64,000 nt of DNA, taken from Rhodovulum sp. GTDB lineage: Bacteria > Pseudomonadota > Alphaproteobacteria > Rhodobacterales > Rhodobacteraceae. A program made the position numbers and the translations under genes. Shown piece by piece: positions 48,363 through 56,979 of the stretch. Position 1 is the stretch's first letter, and every line of letters begins with the position of its first letter. Under the pieces are notes generated by a model. It was given only the letters and a program-made list of their open reading frames with translations, made no database searches and was not told the DNA's origin. The stretch lies in contig PALT01000021.1 of the NCBI GenBank assembly GCA_002706605.1, forward strand, positions 1 to 64,000, written 5' to 3'.

Positions 48363-51118
48363 TGCTGACGCTGGGCGCGATCGGGTTTACATCGCCGTTG
48401 CTGTTGCTGGGCCTGTTGGGGTTGCCGGTTCTGTGGCTGATCCTGCGGGCCACGCCGCCCGCGCCGGTGCGTCGCCGCTTTCCGGGCGTGGTTCTGTTGC
48501 TGGGCCTGACGGATGACACGACGCAGACGGATAAAACGCCGTGGTGGTTGCTGCTCCTGCGGATGCTGGCGCTGGCGGCGGCGATCATCGGGTTTGCCGG
48601 TCCGGTTCTGAACCCCGCCGCACGGGTGGACGGGGCGGGGCCGCTGTTGATCCTTGCCGATGGCACATGGGCCGAGGCGCGCGATTGGACCCGCCGCACA
48701 GGCCGCATAGCCGCCGAGGTTGAGGCCGCATCGCGCAGCGGTCGTCCCGTGGCCGTGGTTCTGGCGACCGATCTGCCCGCCGATGGGGTGCAATTCCAGA
48801 CGGGCGATGCGGTGTTGCCGCGTGTGTCGGGCCTGCGCCCGCGTCCCTACGTGGGCGGGGATCAGGTGGTGGAATGGGCTGCCGGATTGGAGGGCGAGTT
48901 CGATACGCTGTGGCTGTCGTCCGGCGTGGATACGCCCTATCGCGCGGACCTGTTGGACATCCTGTCGGCCCGTGGTCAGGTCACCGTGTTTGAGGGCGGC
49001 AGCGCGGTCTTCGCCCTGCGCCCCGCGCGGTTTGAGGGCGGTCAGGTCCGCCTGTCTGCCGTGCGCAATCAGACGGGCGTGCGCGACGAAATCACCGTTG
49101 GCGCGGTGGGGCCCGACCCGAACGGGCTTGAGCGCGTTTTGCTGTCCGTTCCGGCCGTGTTTGAGGCCGCTCAAGATGTTGTTGAGATCGAATTGGACGT
49201 CCCGCCCGAGCTGCGCAATCGTATCACGCGGTTTGAAATCGACGGTCAGCGCACCGCCGGGGCCGTCACCCTGACCGATGATCGCCTGAAACGGCGCAAG
49301 GTCGCCCTGATCGCGGGGCGCGGCGCGGATGAGGGGTTGGAACTGCTCTCACCCCTGCATTATCTGAACCGCGCGTTGGAGGTGACGGCGGATCTGGTGC
49401 CAGGTGCGCTTTTGGATGTGCTGCAGGCCAATCCCGATGTGATCATCCTGGCAGATGTGGCGACCTTTGCGGCGGCGGAACGGGACGCGCTTGAGGCATG
49501 GGTCGATGGCGGCGGGATGTTGGTGCGGTTCGCGGGGCCACGGATGGCGGCGGCGGAATTGCTGGACGGTGATCCGTTGCTGCCCGTGCGGTTGCGCTCT
49601 GGCGGTCGGTCGGTCGGCGGCGCGATGAGCTGGGGAGAACCCAAGACCCTGCGCCCGTTTGAGGCCGAGACGCCCTTTGCCGGTCTGCCCGTGCCCGAAG
49701 AGGTCGAAATCACGTCCCAAGTCCTTGCCGAACCCGGCCCCGATCTGGCCGAGCGGACCATCGCGGCCCTAAGCGACGGAACGCCCTTGGTCACCCGAGC
49801 GGAACTGGGCGCGGGGCAGGTGTTGCTGTTCCATGTGACGGCGAACACGGAATGGTCGTCCCTGCCACTGTCGGGGCTGTTCGTGCAGATGCTGGACCGG
49901 TTGGCGATTTCCGCCAATGCCACGCGACCCGAGCGCGCCGATCTGGCGGGCACAACATGGGTCGCACAGGATATTCTGGACGGGTTTGGCGATCTGCAAC
50001 CTGCGGGCACAATGGGCGGGATTGAGGGTGAGGTTCTCGCGATCGCCCGCGCCTCTGCCGAGGTGCCACCGGGGTTGTACGCAGGCGATGACCGGCGTCT
50101 GGCGGTGAACGTGGTTGAAGAGGGCGATCTGTTGACCCCGGCCGCATGGCCCGCCTCGGTGCCCGTTACGGGCCTGAGCGTTCAGCCCGAGCGCGGGTTG
50201 TTGGGCCTGTTCCTGAGTGTTGCGGTGATCGCCTTGGCGCTGGACGCGCTGGCCTCGCTCTGGGTGGGGGGGCGTCTGCGTGGGGCGCGGGTGATGCCGG
50301 TGATCGCGGCGGGTTTGATCGCATTGGCCCCGATGACGGATCGCGTGGTGGCCCAGACGTTGGACGACAAGGTTCTGTTGGCCACGTCCGAGGTGGTTCT
50401 GGCCCATGTTCTGACCGGTGACCGGACCGTCGATAATGTGGCCAACGCGGGTCTGTCCGGCCTGTCGCGGCGCTTGACCCAACGCACGTCGATTGAGCCG
50501 GTCGATCCGGTTGGCGTGGACCTCGAAACCGACGAAATCTCGGTCTATCCGTTTCTCTATTGGCCGATCACGCTGGACCAACCGACGCCCTCGGCCAATG
50601 CCTATGCGAAACTGAACCGCTACCTGCGCAGTGGCGGTATGATCCTGTTTGACACCCGTGATGGCGCGGTCGCCGGAGCGGGCGGCACCACGCGTGAGGG
50701 GCGTCGGTTACAAGAACTCGCAAGACCGCTGGACATTCCACCGCTGGAACCGATCCCGACCGATCACGTGCTGACGCGGACGTTTTACCTGTTGCAGGAC
50801 TTTCCGGGCCGTCACGCGGGCCGCGCCCCATGGGTTGAGGCCGCGCCGGAGGACGCCGAACAGGTCGATGGCCTGCCGTTTCGCAACCTCAACGACGGGG
50901 TGACGCCGGTGGTGATCGGCGGCAACGATTGGGCGTCTGCTTGGGCGGTGGACCGTGATGGCGTGCCCCTGTTTCCGGTCGGGCGCGGCTATGCCGGTGA
51001 GCGTCAGCGCGAAACCGCAATCCGGTTCGGCATCAACCTGATCATGCATGTGCTGACGGGGAATTATAAATCGGATCAGGTGCATGTGCCTGCTCTGCTG
51101 GACAGGTTGGGCCAATGA
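48362..51118 (+). CDS. BatA-like membrane protein with DUF4159 domain
   Basis: A 918-aa inner-membrane protein. The N-terminus (about 1-85) is the aerotolerance/BatA type with two hydrophobic helices (TSPLLLLGLLGLPVLWLIL; WWLLLLRMLALAAAIIGFAGPVL). A long middle region includes Rossmann-like GATase strands (DVIILADVATFAAAERDALEAWVDGGGMLVRFAGP). A helix pair near 615-665 comes before the C-terminal DUF4159 domain (about 690-915; FPFLYWPI-like segment, LNRYLRSGGMILFDTRDG). AAAGGGGG precedes the start. The function is unknown; with MoxR and DUF58 it probably forms an envelope complex. Confidence 0.87.
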   Translation: MLTLGAIGFTSPLLLLGLLGLPVLWLILRATPPAPVRRRFPGVVLLLGLTDDTTQTDKTPWWLLLLRMLALAAAIIGFAGPVLNPAARVDGAGPLLILADGTWAEARDWTRRTGRIAAEVEAASRSGRPVAVVLATDLPADGVQFQTGDAVLPRVSGLRPRPYVGGDQVVEWAAGLEGEFDTLWLSSGVDTPYRADLLDILSARGQVTVFEGGSAVFALRPARFEGGQVRLSAVRNQTGVRDEITVGAVGPDPNGLERVLLSVPAVFEAAQDVVEIELDVPPELRNRITRFEIDGQRTAGAVTLTDDRLKRRKVALIAGRGADEGLELLSPLHYLNRALEVTADLVPGALLDVLQANPDVIILADVATFAAAERDALEAWVDGGGMLVRFAGPRMAAAELLDGDPLLPVRLRSGGRSVGGAMSWGEPKTLRPFEAETPFAGLPVPEEVEITSQVLAEPGPDLAERTIAALSDGTPLVTRAELGAGQVLLFHVTANTEWSSLPLSGLFVQMLDRLAISANATRPERADLAGTTWVAQDILDGFGDLQPAGTMGGIEGEVLAIARASAEVPPGLYAGDDRRLAVNVVEEGDLLTPAAWPASVPVTGLSVQPERGLLGLFLSVAVIALALDALASLWVGGRLRGARVMPVIAAGLIALAPMTDRVVAQTLDDKVLLATSEVVLAHVLTGDRTVDNVANAGLSGLSRRLTQRTSIEPVDPVGVDLETDEISVYPFLYWPITLDQPTPSANAYAKLNRYLRSGGMILFDTRDGAVAGAGGTTREGRRLQELARPLDIPPLEPIPTDHVLTRTFYLLQDFPGRHAGRAPWVEAAPEDAEQVDGLPFRNLNDGVTPVVIGGNDWASAWAVDRDGVPLFPVGRGYAGERQRETAIRFGINLIMHVLTGNYKSDQVHVPALLDRLGQ

Positions 51119-53181
51119 CGGGCGGTATTCTGTTTGATCCCTATGTGCCCCTTGGCGTGCTGATCGCGCTGATCGTCGTGATGGCGGTGGTGCTGGGCGT
51201 GTCGGTGTGGCGGCGGTTGTTGGGCTGGCCCCTGCGCGCGGTGGCAGCGGTGTGTTTGCTGGCCGCGCTGGCCAACCCGTCGTTTCAGCGGGAACAGCGT
51301 GACGGCCTGACCGATATCGTGATCGCGGTGGTGGATGAAAGTTCAAGCCAGACCCTATCGGATCGCGCCGCACAGACCGACGCCGCCCTGACCCGCGTGC
51401 GCGCCGAAATCGCCGCCATGGACCGGACGGAACTGCGCGTAGTGCGCGTCCCCGATGGCGCGGATAACAGTGGCACCGCCCTGATGGCCGCCATGGCCGA
51501 GGCGGTCGCGCAAGAGCCCGCCGCGCGTCTGGCCGGTGCAATCCTGATCACCGACGGACAGGTGCATGACATTGACCGCGCGCCTGTGATCGACGCGCCG
51601 ACGCATGTTTTGCTGACCGGTCGGGACACGGACTGGGACCGCCGCTTGTTCATTCAGGACACGCCCGCATTCGCCATTCTGGATGAGGAAACCACCATCA
51701 CCCTGCGGGTTGAGGATCAGGGCGCACTGCCCGCCGATCTGTCCCCGAACGCGCGCCTGTCCATCGCGATTGATGGCGCGGCGGCACAGACGTTCAACGT
51801 GCCTGTGGGTCGTGAGATCGAGATCCCGCTGACCGTGACGCATGCGGGCATCAATGTGGTGCAGATCGCGATTGACGCCCAAGAGGGGGAGCTGACCGAC
51901 CGTAACAACGCCGCCGCCCTGCGCATCAACGGCGTGCGGGACCGTCTGCGCGTTTTGCTGGTATCAGGCGAACCGCATCCGGGCGAACGGACATGGCGCA
52001 ACCTTCTGAAATCCGACAGCGCGGTTGATCTGGTCCATTTCACCATCCTGCGCCCGCCGGAAAAGCAGGACGGCGTACCGGTCAGCGAACTGTCCCTGAT
52101 TGCCTTTCCGACGCGTGAGCTGTTCCTCGAAAAGATCGAGGAATTCGATCTGATCATCTTTGACCGGTACAAACGGCGGGGGATTTTGCCCTCGGTCTAT
52201 CTGGATAACGTGCGCCAGTATGTTGAAAACGGGGGCGCGGTTCTGATTGCCGCCGGTCCCGATTTCGCCAGTGCCGATAGCCTGTTCCGCTCACCCCTGT
52301 CGGAAATTCTGCCCGCCGCGCCGACGTCGCGGGTGATTGAGGATCCGTATCTGCCCACGATCACCGACACCGGCGCGCGCCACCCTGTGACCGCGGGGAT
52401 GCAGGACGATTGGCTGCGCCAGAACGGGGATGAACCGTGGGGCCGGTGGGTGCGTCAGGTGGAACTGGATGCCGGTGCCGGTGACGTGGTGATGAGCGGC
52501 CACAGCGACAGCCCCCTGTTGGTTCTGAACCGCGAGGGTGAGGGGCGCGTGGCCCTGCTGGGGTCCGATCACGCGTGGCTGTGGAGCCGCGGGTTTGAGG
52601 GCGGTGGCCCGCAACTGGACCTGCTGCGGCGGTTGGCCCATTGGATGATGAAGGAACCCGAACTGGAAGAAGAGGCGCTGACCGCCATTTCGGACGGTCG
52701 CGACATCGAAATCACGCGCCGCACCTTGGCCCAAGGGACGCGCGACGTGACCCTGACGACGCCCTCGGGTGAGGTGGTGATCGTGCCCTTGACCGAGGAC
52801 GCGGCGGGACGGTTCACGGCCCAGATTGAGGACGCTGAAATCGGTCTTTACCGTATCCGCGACGCCGATTTGGAGACGGTCGTTGCGGTCGGTCCGGCGG
52901 CCCCGAAAGAGTTCGAAAACACCATCGCCAGCACCGAGATCCTGCAACCCGTCATGGCACAGGCGCGGGGCGGGTCCCTGCGTCTAGAGGACGGGATGCC
53001 CGACATTCGTCAGGTACGAGAGGGGCGCGTGGCGTCTGGGCGTGGTTGGATCGGGATCACCCCGCGACAGGCGTTCGTGACCACCGACGTGATGCTGTTC
53101 CCGCTGGCGCCGGCGTGGCTTATGCTGATGCTGGTGGCGGCGATGACCCTGTGGGGATGGCTACGCGAGGGGCGCCGTTAA
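51115..53181 (+). CDS. Membrane protein with GATase1-like domain, moxR module
   Basis: A 688-aa protein with two N-terminal helices (about 10-55), a VWA-like first domain (DIVIAVVDESSSQTLSDRA; AGAILITDGQVHDID), Ig-like beta segments (about 180-290), a GATase1-like Rossmann domain (about 280-500; RVLLVSGEPHPGERTWRNLL, GGAVLIAAGPDFASA, RVALLGSDHAWLWSRG) and a C-terminal helix (LFPLAPAWLMLMLVAAMTLWGWL). The GATase triad is not evident. It overlaps the DUF4159 gene by 4 bases and ends the module. Confidence 0.85.
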   Translation: MTGGILFDPYVPLGVLIALIVVMAVVLGVSVWRRLLGWPLRAVAAVCLLAALANPSFQREQRDGLTDIVIAVVDESSSQTLSDRAAQTDAALTRVRAEIAAMDRTELRVVRVPDGADNSGTALMAAMAEAVAQEPAARLAGAILITDGQVHDIDRAPVIDAPTHVLLTGRDTDWDRRLFIQDTPAFAILDEETTITLRVEDQGALPADLSPNARLSIAIDGAAAQTFNVPVGREIEIPLTVTHAGINVVQIAIDAQEGELTDRNNAAALRINGVRDRLRVLLVSGEPHPGERTWRNLLKSDSAVDLVHFTILRPPEKQDGVPVSELSLIAFPTRELFLEKIEEFDLIIFDRYKRRGILPSVYLDNVRQYVENGGAVLIAAGPDFASADSLFRSPLSEILPAAPTSRVIEDPYLPTITDTGARHPVTAGMQDDWLRQNGDEPWGRWVRQVELDAGAGDVVMSGHSDSPLLVLNREGEGRVALLGSDHAWLWSRGFEGGGPQLDLLRRLAHWMMKEPELEEEALTAISDGRDIEITRRTLAQGTRDVTLTTPSGEVVIVPLTEDAAGRFTAQIEDAEIGLYRIRDADLETVVAVGPAAPKEFENTIASTEILQPVMAQARGGSLRLEDGMPDIRQVREGRVASGRGWIGITPRQAFVTTDVMLFPLAPAWLMLMLVAAMTLWGWLREGRR

Positions 53182-53531
53182 CGCGGCACGTCGACCGGAT
53201 AGGTCACATCGGACCAGCCATCCACATTGTCGCGCGGACGGATTTGGATGCGGGTCACGCCCTCGGGGATGGTGATGGTGGTGCCGCGCGTAAAGGGCTG
53301 TTCGTTGACGTGCGGATGGACCAGTTCACGAAACCCGATCTCTGTCCCGTCCATGTCCAGAACGGCCCAGCCATCCGCGTAGTGATCCCAACCCGTATCG
53401 GGGTGGGACAGGGTGACGTCGATGCGCCAGCTATCGCCGCTGGGCGACAGGGTGACGTTTTCAACAACCGGCGCATCGGCGAATGCGGGCAGGGCGGCGA
53501 AACAGGCGATCAGGGCAACAGGTCTAAACAT
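53178..53531 (-). CDS. Small exported hypothetical protein (117 aa)
   Basis: It has a Sec signal peptide (MFRPVALIACFAALPAFA) and a single beta-rich domain with conserved-looking WRIDVTLSHPDTGWDHYADGWAVLDMDGTEIGFRELVHPHVNEQPFTR. No family function is known to me. AAGGGC precedes the ATG. It is convergent with the moxR module (4-base overlap). Confidence 0.82.
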   Translation of the reverse strand: MFRPVALIACFAALPAFADAPVVENVTLSPSGDSWRIDVTLSHPDTGWDHYADGWAVLDMDGTEIGFRELVHPHVNEQPFTRGTTITIPEGVTRIQIRPRDNVDGWSDVTYPVDVPR

Positions 53532-53566
53532 GCGCCCTTCATACCGCGCTTTTCAGACGGATGAGA

Positions 53567-54268
53567 TCACGGTTTCGTTTGGCCCATCAAGGCGCGACGG
53601 GATTCGGATGCAAATTCACGCCGCCACAGGACCAGAACAGTGGCTAGCGTCGCAACGATCAACGGCACGGCCCCCAGCAACCACGGCAACCCGCCAAGGG
53701 CAAAGTAGAGCGACCGCATCCCGCGGTTGAAGCTGCGTGCGGCGGTGACGTTCAGACCGGCGGCCTGATCCGCACGTTCGATGGCGCGCGGGTCGCTGGT
53801 GTCATTGGGAACGGCGGCCATCAAAACCGCGCAATAGCCGAACAACCGGTGCGACCAGACGAATTTCAGAAACGCGTTGGTGACCAGCAGCAGGACCGCC
53901 AAAATCTTGACCTCCCACACGACGGCGGGCGCGGTGTTCAGGGTCAGATCCTTGGCAATCCCCAGCAGGCGTTCGGTATTCCCGATCAACGCCAACCCAC
54001 CCCCGATGGCCAGCATCGAGGCAGAGGCGAAAAACGTCGTCCCCTGACGCAGCGTGGACAGGATCGAGGCATCGAAAATCCGTGGCTGACGCGTGATCAA
54101 CTCGCGCATCCATTCATGGCGGAACTGCTTCATCAGGGTCGACACGGACGGGCGCGACGGCGGGGCCTTTTCAATCGCGATCCCGATCAACAGCCACGAC
54201 AGCCCCCAAAGCAGGACAGCGCCCAAATCCATCGGGCCAAAATGCGAAAGACGATCCAGAATTTCCAT
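53567..54268 (-). CDS. DUF599 membrane protein
   Basis: A 233-aa inner-membrane protein with about four hydrophobic helices (LGAVLLWGLSWLLIGIAIE; FFASASMLAIGGGLALIG; VWEVKILAVLLLVTNAFLKFVWS; LPWLLGAVPLIVATLATVLVLW). The pattern (MREL..RQPRIFDASIL..LRQGTTFFAS and RSFNRGMRSLYFALGGLPWLLG) is that of DUF599. The function is unknown. It is divergent from glcD across 85 bp. Confidence 0.85.
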   Translation of the reverse strand: MEILDRLSHFGPMDLGAVLLWGLSWLLIGIAIEKAPPSRPSVSTLMKQFRHEWMRELITRQPRIFDASILSTLRQGTTFFASASMLAIGGGLALIGNTERLLGIAKDLTLNTAPAVVWEVKILAVLLLVTNAFLKFVWSHRLFGYCAVLMAAVPNDTSDPRAIERADQAAGLNVTAARSFNRGMRSLYFALGGLPWLLGAVPLIVATLATVLVLWRREFASESRRALMGQTKP

Positions 54269-54297
54269 GGGCGCACACTATGCCGCGCCGAGGAAAC

Positions 54298-54336
54298 TTG
54301 CCATACGGAAAAATTGGTTATAATAGATTACCAATT
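54298..54336 (+). promoter_or_regulatory. glcD promoter with overlapping GlcC-type operator
   Basis: TATAAT at 54319-54324 is a good -10 box; TTGCCA at 54298-54303 is a possible -35 with a short 15-bp spacer. The box lies within AATTGGT (54312-54318)-N11-ACCAATT (54330-54336), a perfect inverted repeat of FadR-subfamily half-sites with the same spacing as the one before the FCD regulator at 33 kb. Confidence 0.65.
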
Positions 54337-54353
54337 AAACGCAGGAGCCCGCC

Positions 54354-55790
54354 ATGCAGATGCCAGCCCCCGATCAGATGGTCATAGGCCGCAAGGACCG
54401 GATCGTCGCCCGCTTGCAAGAGGTCTTGCCGCGCGATGCGGTGATCCACGATGTCATGGAAACGCGGGCCTATGAATGCGACGCGCTGACCGCGTATAAA
54501 TGTCCGCCGCTGTGCGCGGTTCTGCCCGAAACGACCGAACAGGTCGCGGCGGTGTTGCGCATCTGTCATCAGGAAAACGTGCCGGTCGTGCCGCGCGGGG
54601 CGGGGACGTCCTTGGCGGGTGGGGCCCTGCCCACCGCCGATAGCGTGATCTTGGGCGTGGCGCGGATGAACGATGTTCTGGAAACCGACTATGACAACCG
54701 GTTTGTCCGCGTTCAAACGGGCCGCACGAACCTGAGTGTCACCGGCGCGGTCGAGACGGACGGGTTTTTCTATGCGCCCGATCCGTCGTCGCAGCTGGCC
54801 TGTGCGATTGCGGGCAATATCGCGATGAACTCGGGCGGGGCGCATTGCCTGAAATACGGGGTGACGACGAACAACCTGCTTGGCGTGCGGATGGTTCTGA
54901 TGGACGGCACGATTGTCGATCTGGGCGGCGCGCATATGGATGCGGGCGGGATCGACCTCTTGGGTGTTGTCTGCGGGTCCGAAGGACAGTTGGGCGTCGT
55001 GACCGAGGCGACGTTGCGCATCCTGCCCAAACCCGAGGGCGCGCTGCCGGTTCTGATTGGATACGACAGCAACGAGGTCGCGGGCCAATGCGTCAGCGAC
55101 ATTATTCAGGCCGGTGTTTTGCCGGTCGCGATCGAATTCATGGACCGCCCTTGTATCGAGGCAACCGAGGCATTCGCCAAGGCGGGCTATCCCATGTGCG
55201 AGGCCCTGTTGATTGTCGAGGTCGAGGGATCGCCAGATGAAATCGCGCATCAACTGGACCTAATTTCCGAGATCGCCAACCGCCACAACCCCGTCGAGAT
55301 CCGTCAGGCCGCCGATGCCGATCAGGCCGCGCGCATCTGGTTGGGGCGGAAGTCGGCGTTCGGCGCGATGGGGCAGATCAACGACTACATGTGTCTGGAC
55401 GGCACGATCCCCGTGTCGCAACTGCCCTATGTGCTGCGCCGGATCGGCGAGATGAGCGCGGAGTACGGCCTTGGCGTCGGCAACGTGTTTCACGCGGGCG
55501 ACGGCAACATGCACCCCCTGATCCTGTTCAACGCGAACAAGCCCGGCGATCTGGAGAAATGCGAGGCGTTTGGTGCCGACATCCTGCGCCTCTGTGTTGA
55601 GGTGGGTGGATGCTTGACCGGCGAACATGGTGTGGGCGTGGAAAAGCGCGACCTGATGACCACGCAATTCGATCCCGAGGACATCGAGGCGCAGTTGCGG
55701 GTCAAGGACGTGTTCGACCCCAAATGGCTGTTGAACCCCGCCAAGGTGTTCCCATTGGCCGCAACCCAAGCGCGGCGGACAGTGGGCTAG
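54354..55790 (+). CDS. glcD: Glycolate oxidase subunit GlcD (FAD)
   Basis: The FAD-linked catalytic chain (478 aa) of glycolate oxidase, which oxidises glycolate to glyoxylate. The PCMH FAD-binding domain shows VPVVPRGAGTSLAGGALPTADSVIL, YAPDPSSQLACAIAGNIAMNSGGAHCLKYGVTTNNLLGVRMVL and the C-terminal VFHAGDGNMHPLILF and CGGCLTGEHG-like GGCLTGEHGVGVEKRDLM. GGAG precedes the ATG at 54354. First gene of glcDEF. The enzyme lets the cell use algal glycolate. Confidence 0.96.
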   Translation: MQMPAPDQMVIGRKDRIVARLQEVLPRDAVIHDVMETRAYECDALTAYKCPPLCAVLPETTEQVAAVLRICHQENVPVVPRGAGTSLAGGALPTADSVILGVARMNDVLETDYDNRFVRVQTGRTNLSVTGAVETDGFFYAPDPSSQLACAIAGNIAMNSGGAHCLKYGVTTNNLLGVRMVLMDGTIVDLGGAHMDAGGIDLLGVVCGSEGQLGVVTEATLRILPKPEGALPVLIGYDSNEVAGQCVSDIIQAGVLPVAIEFMDRPCIEATEAFAKAGYPMCEALLIVEVEGSPDEIAHQLDLISEIANRHNPVEIRQAADADQAARIWLGRKSAFGAMGQINDYMCLDGTIPVSQLPYVLRRIGEMSAEYGLGVGNVFHAGDGNMHPLILFNANKPGDLEKCEAFGADILRLCVEVGGCLTGEHGVGVEKRDLMTTQFDPEDIEAQLRVKDVFDPKWLLNPAKVFPLAATQARRTVG

Positions 55791-55851
55791 GGGGCTGTCT
55801 GCCCCCTCTTGCCTGCGGCAATTCACCCCCGAGGATATTGGGACCAAAGCA

Positions 55852-56976
55852 ATGATGAGTGTTTCGAGCGAGGCCGAACTGGCCGAGTATGTTGCCGCAG
55901 CCGATGCGCCAATCCGTGTGATTGGCGGTGGGACGCGCGGGGTTGTTGGCACGCAGGGTGCGCTATCCGTGGCGGGGGTGTCTGGTGTTGAACTGTATGA
56001 GCCGGGTGCGCTGACCCTTGTGGTCAAGGCGGGTACGCCTGTTGCGGAGGTTGAGGCGTTGTTGGCCAAGTCCGGTCAGCGTCTGCCGTTTGAGCCGATG
56101 GATCACCGCGCGCTGACTGGGCAGGGCGGTACGCCCACCGTAGGTGGTATGGTTGCCGCGAATGTGTCCGGTCCGCGCCGGTTTCAAGCCGGTGCCTGTC
56201 GCGACAGTTTGATCGGCGTGCGCTTTGTCGATGGACGGGGTGAGGTGATCCGCAACGGCGGGCGTGTGATGAAAAACGTCACGGGCTATGATCTGGTCAA
56301 GCTGATGGCGGGCAGTTTCGGCACGTTGGGCATTCTGACCGAGGTCGCGTTCAAGGTTCTGCCGATGCCCGAAACCGGTGTGACCCTGATCCTGCGGGGA
56401 TTGGACGATGTCACGGCGGTTGCGGCTTTGTCTCGCGCGCTCGGCTCTCCGTTTGAGGTGAACGGCGCGGCGCATGCACCTGTGGGCATGGGCGGTGCGC
56501 CCGAGACCCTGTTGCGGCTAGAGGGGTTTGCCGGTTCGGTTGCCTATCGCACGGACAAGATGCGCGCGCTGTTGGCCGACATCGGCGCGGTTGAGGTGGT
56601 CGACGATAGCGCGTCCCACGACGCCATCTGGGCATGGGTGCGCGATGTGCGCGGGCTGTCCGAGGGGGGCGATGATATCTGGCGCGTGTCGGTGAAACCG
56701 TCGGACGGTCCGGCGGTTGTGGCGGCGGTTGCACCTGACGGGGCGTTATATGATTGGGGTGGCGGTCTGGTCTGGCTGCGCGTGGCACCGGGCACGGATG
56801 TGCGCGCCCGTTTGGGCGGGGTCGCGGGGCACGCGACCATCGTGCGGGCAGGGGCCGAGACCCGCGCGCAATTGGGTATGTTCCACCCCGAACCCGCGCC
56901 CGTGGCCGCCCTGACCCGTGGCGTGCGTCAGCAATTTGACCCCAAGGGTCTCTTTAACCCTGGTTTGATGGGATAA
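55852..56976 (+). CDS. glcE: Glycolate oxidase subunit GlcE (FAD)
   Basis: The second FAD-binding chain (374 aa), with the same PCMH fold in shorter form: VIGGGTRGVVGT, MDHRALTGQGGTPTVGGMVAANVSGPRRFQAGACRDSLIGVRFVDG, MKNVTGYDLVKLMAGSFGTLGILTEVAFKVLP. It lies 61 bp after glcD. The ATG at 55852 is followed at once by another (55855); the ribosome site is weak for both. Confidence 0.94.
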   Translation: MMSVSSEAELAEYVAAADAPIRVIGGGTRGVVGTQGALSVAGVSGVELYEPGALTLVVKAGTPVAEVEALLAKSGQRLPFEPMDHRALTGQGGTPTVGGMVAANVSGPRRFQAGACRDSLIGVRFVDGRGEVIRNGGRVMKNVTGYDLVKLMAGSFGTLGILTEVAFKVLPMPETGVTLILRGLDDVTAVAALSRALGSPFEVNGAAHAPVGMGGAPETLLRLEGFAGSVAYRTDKMRALLADIGAVEVVDDSASHDAIWAWVRDVRGLSEGGDDIWRVSVKPSDGPAVVAAVAPDGALYDWGGGLVWLRVAPGTDVRARLGGVAGHATIVRAGAETRAQLGMFHPEPAPVAALTRGVRQQFDPKGLFNPGLMG

Positions 56977-56979
56977 GGC

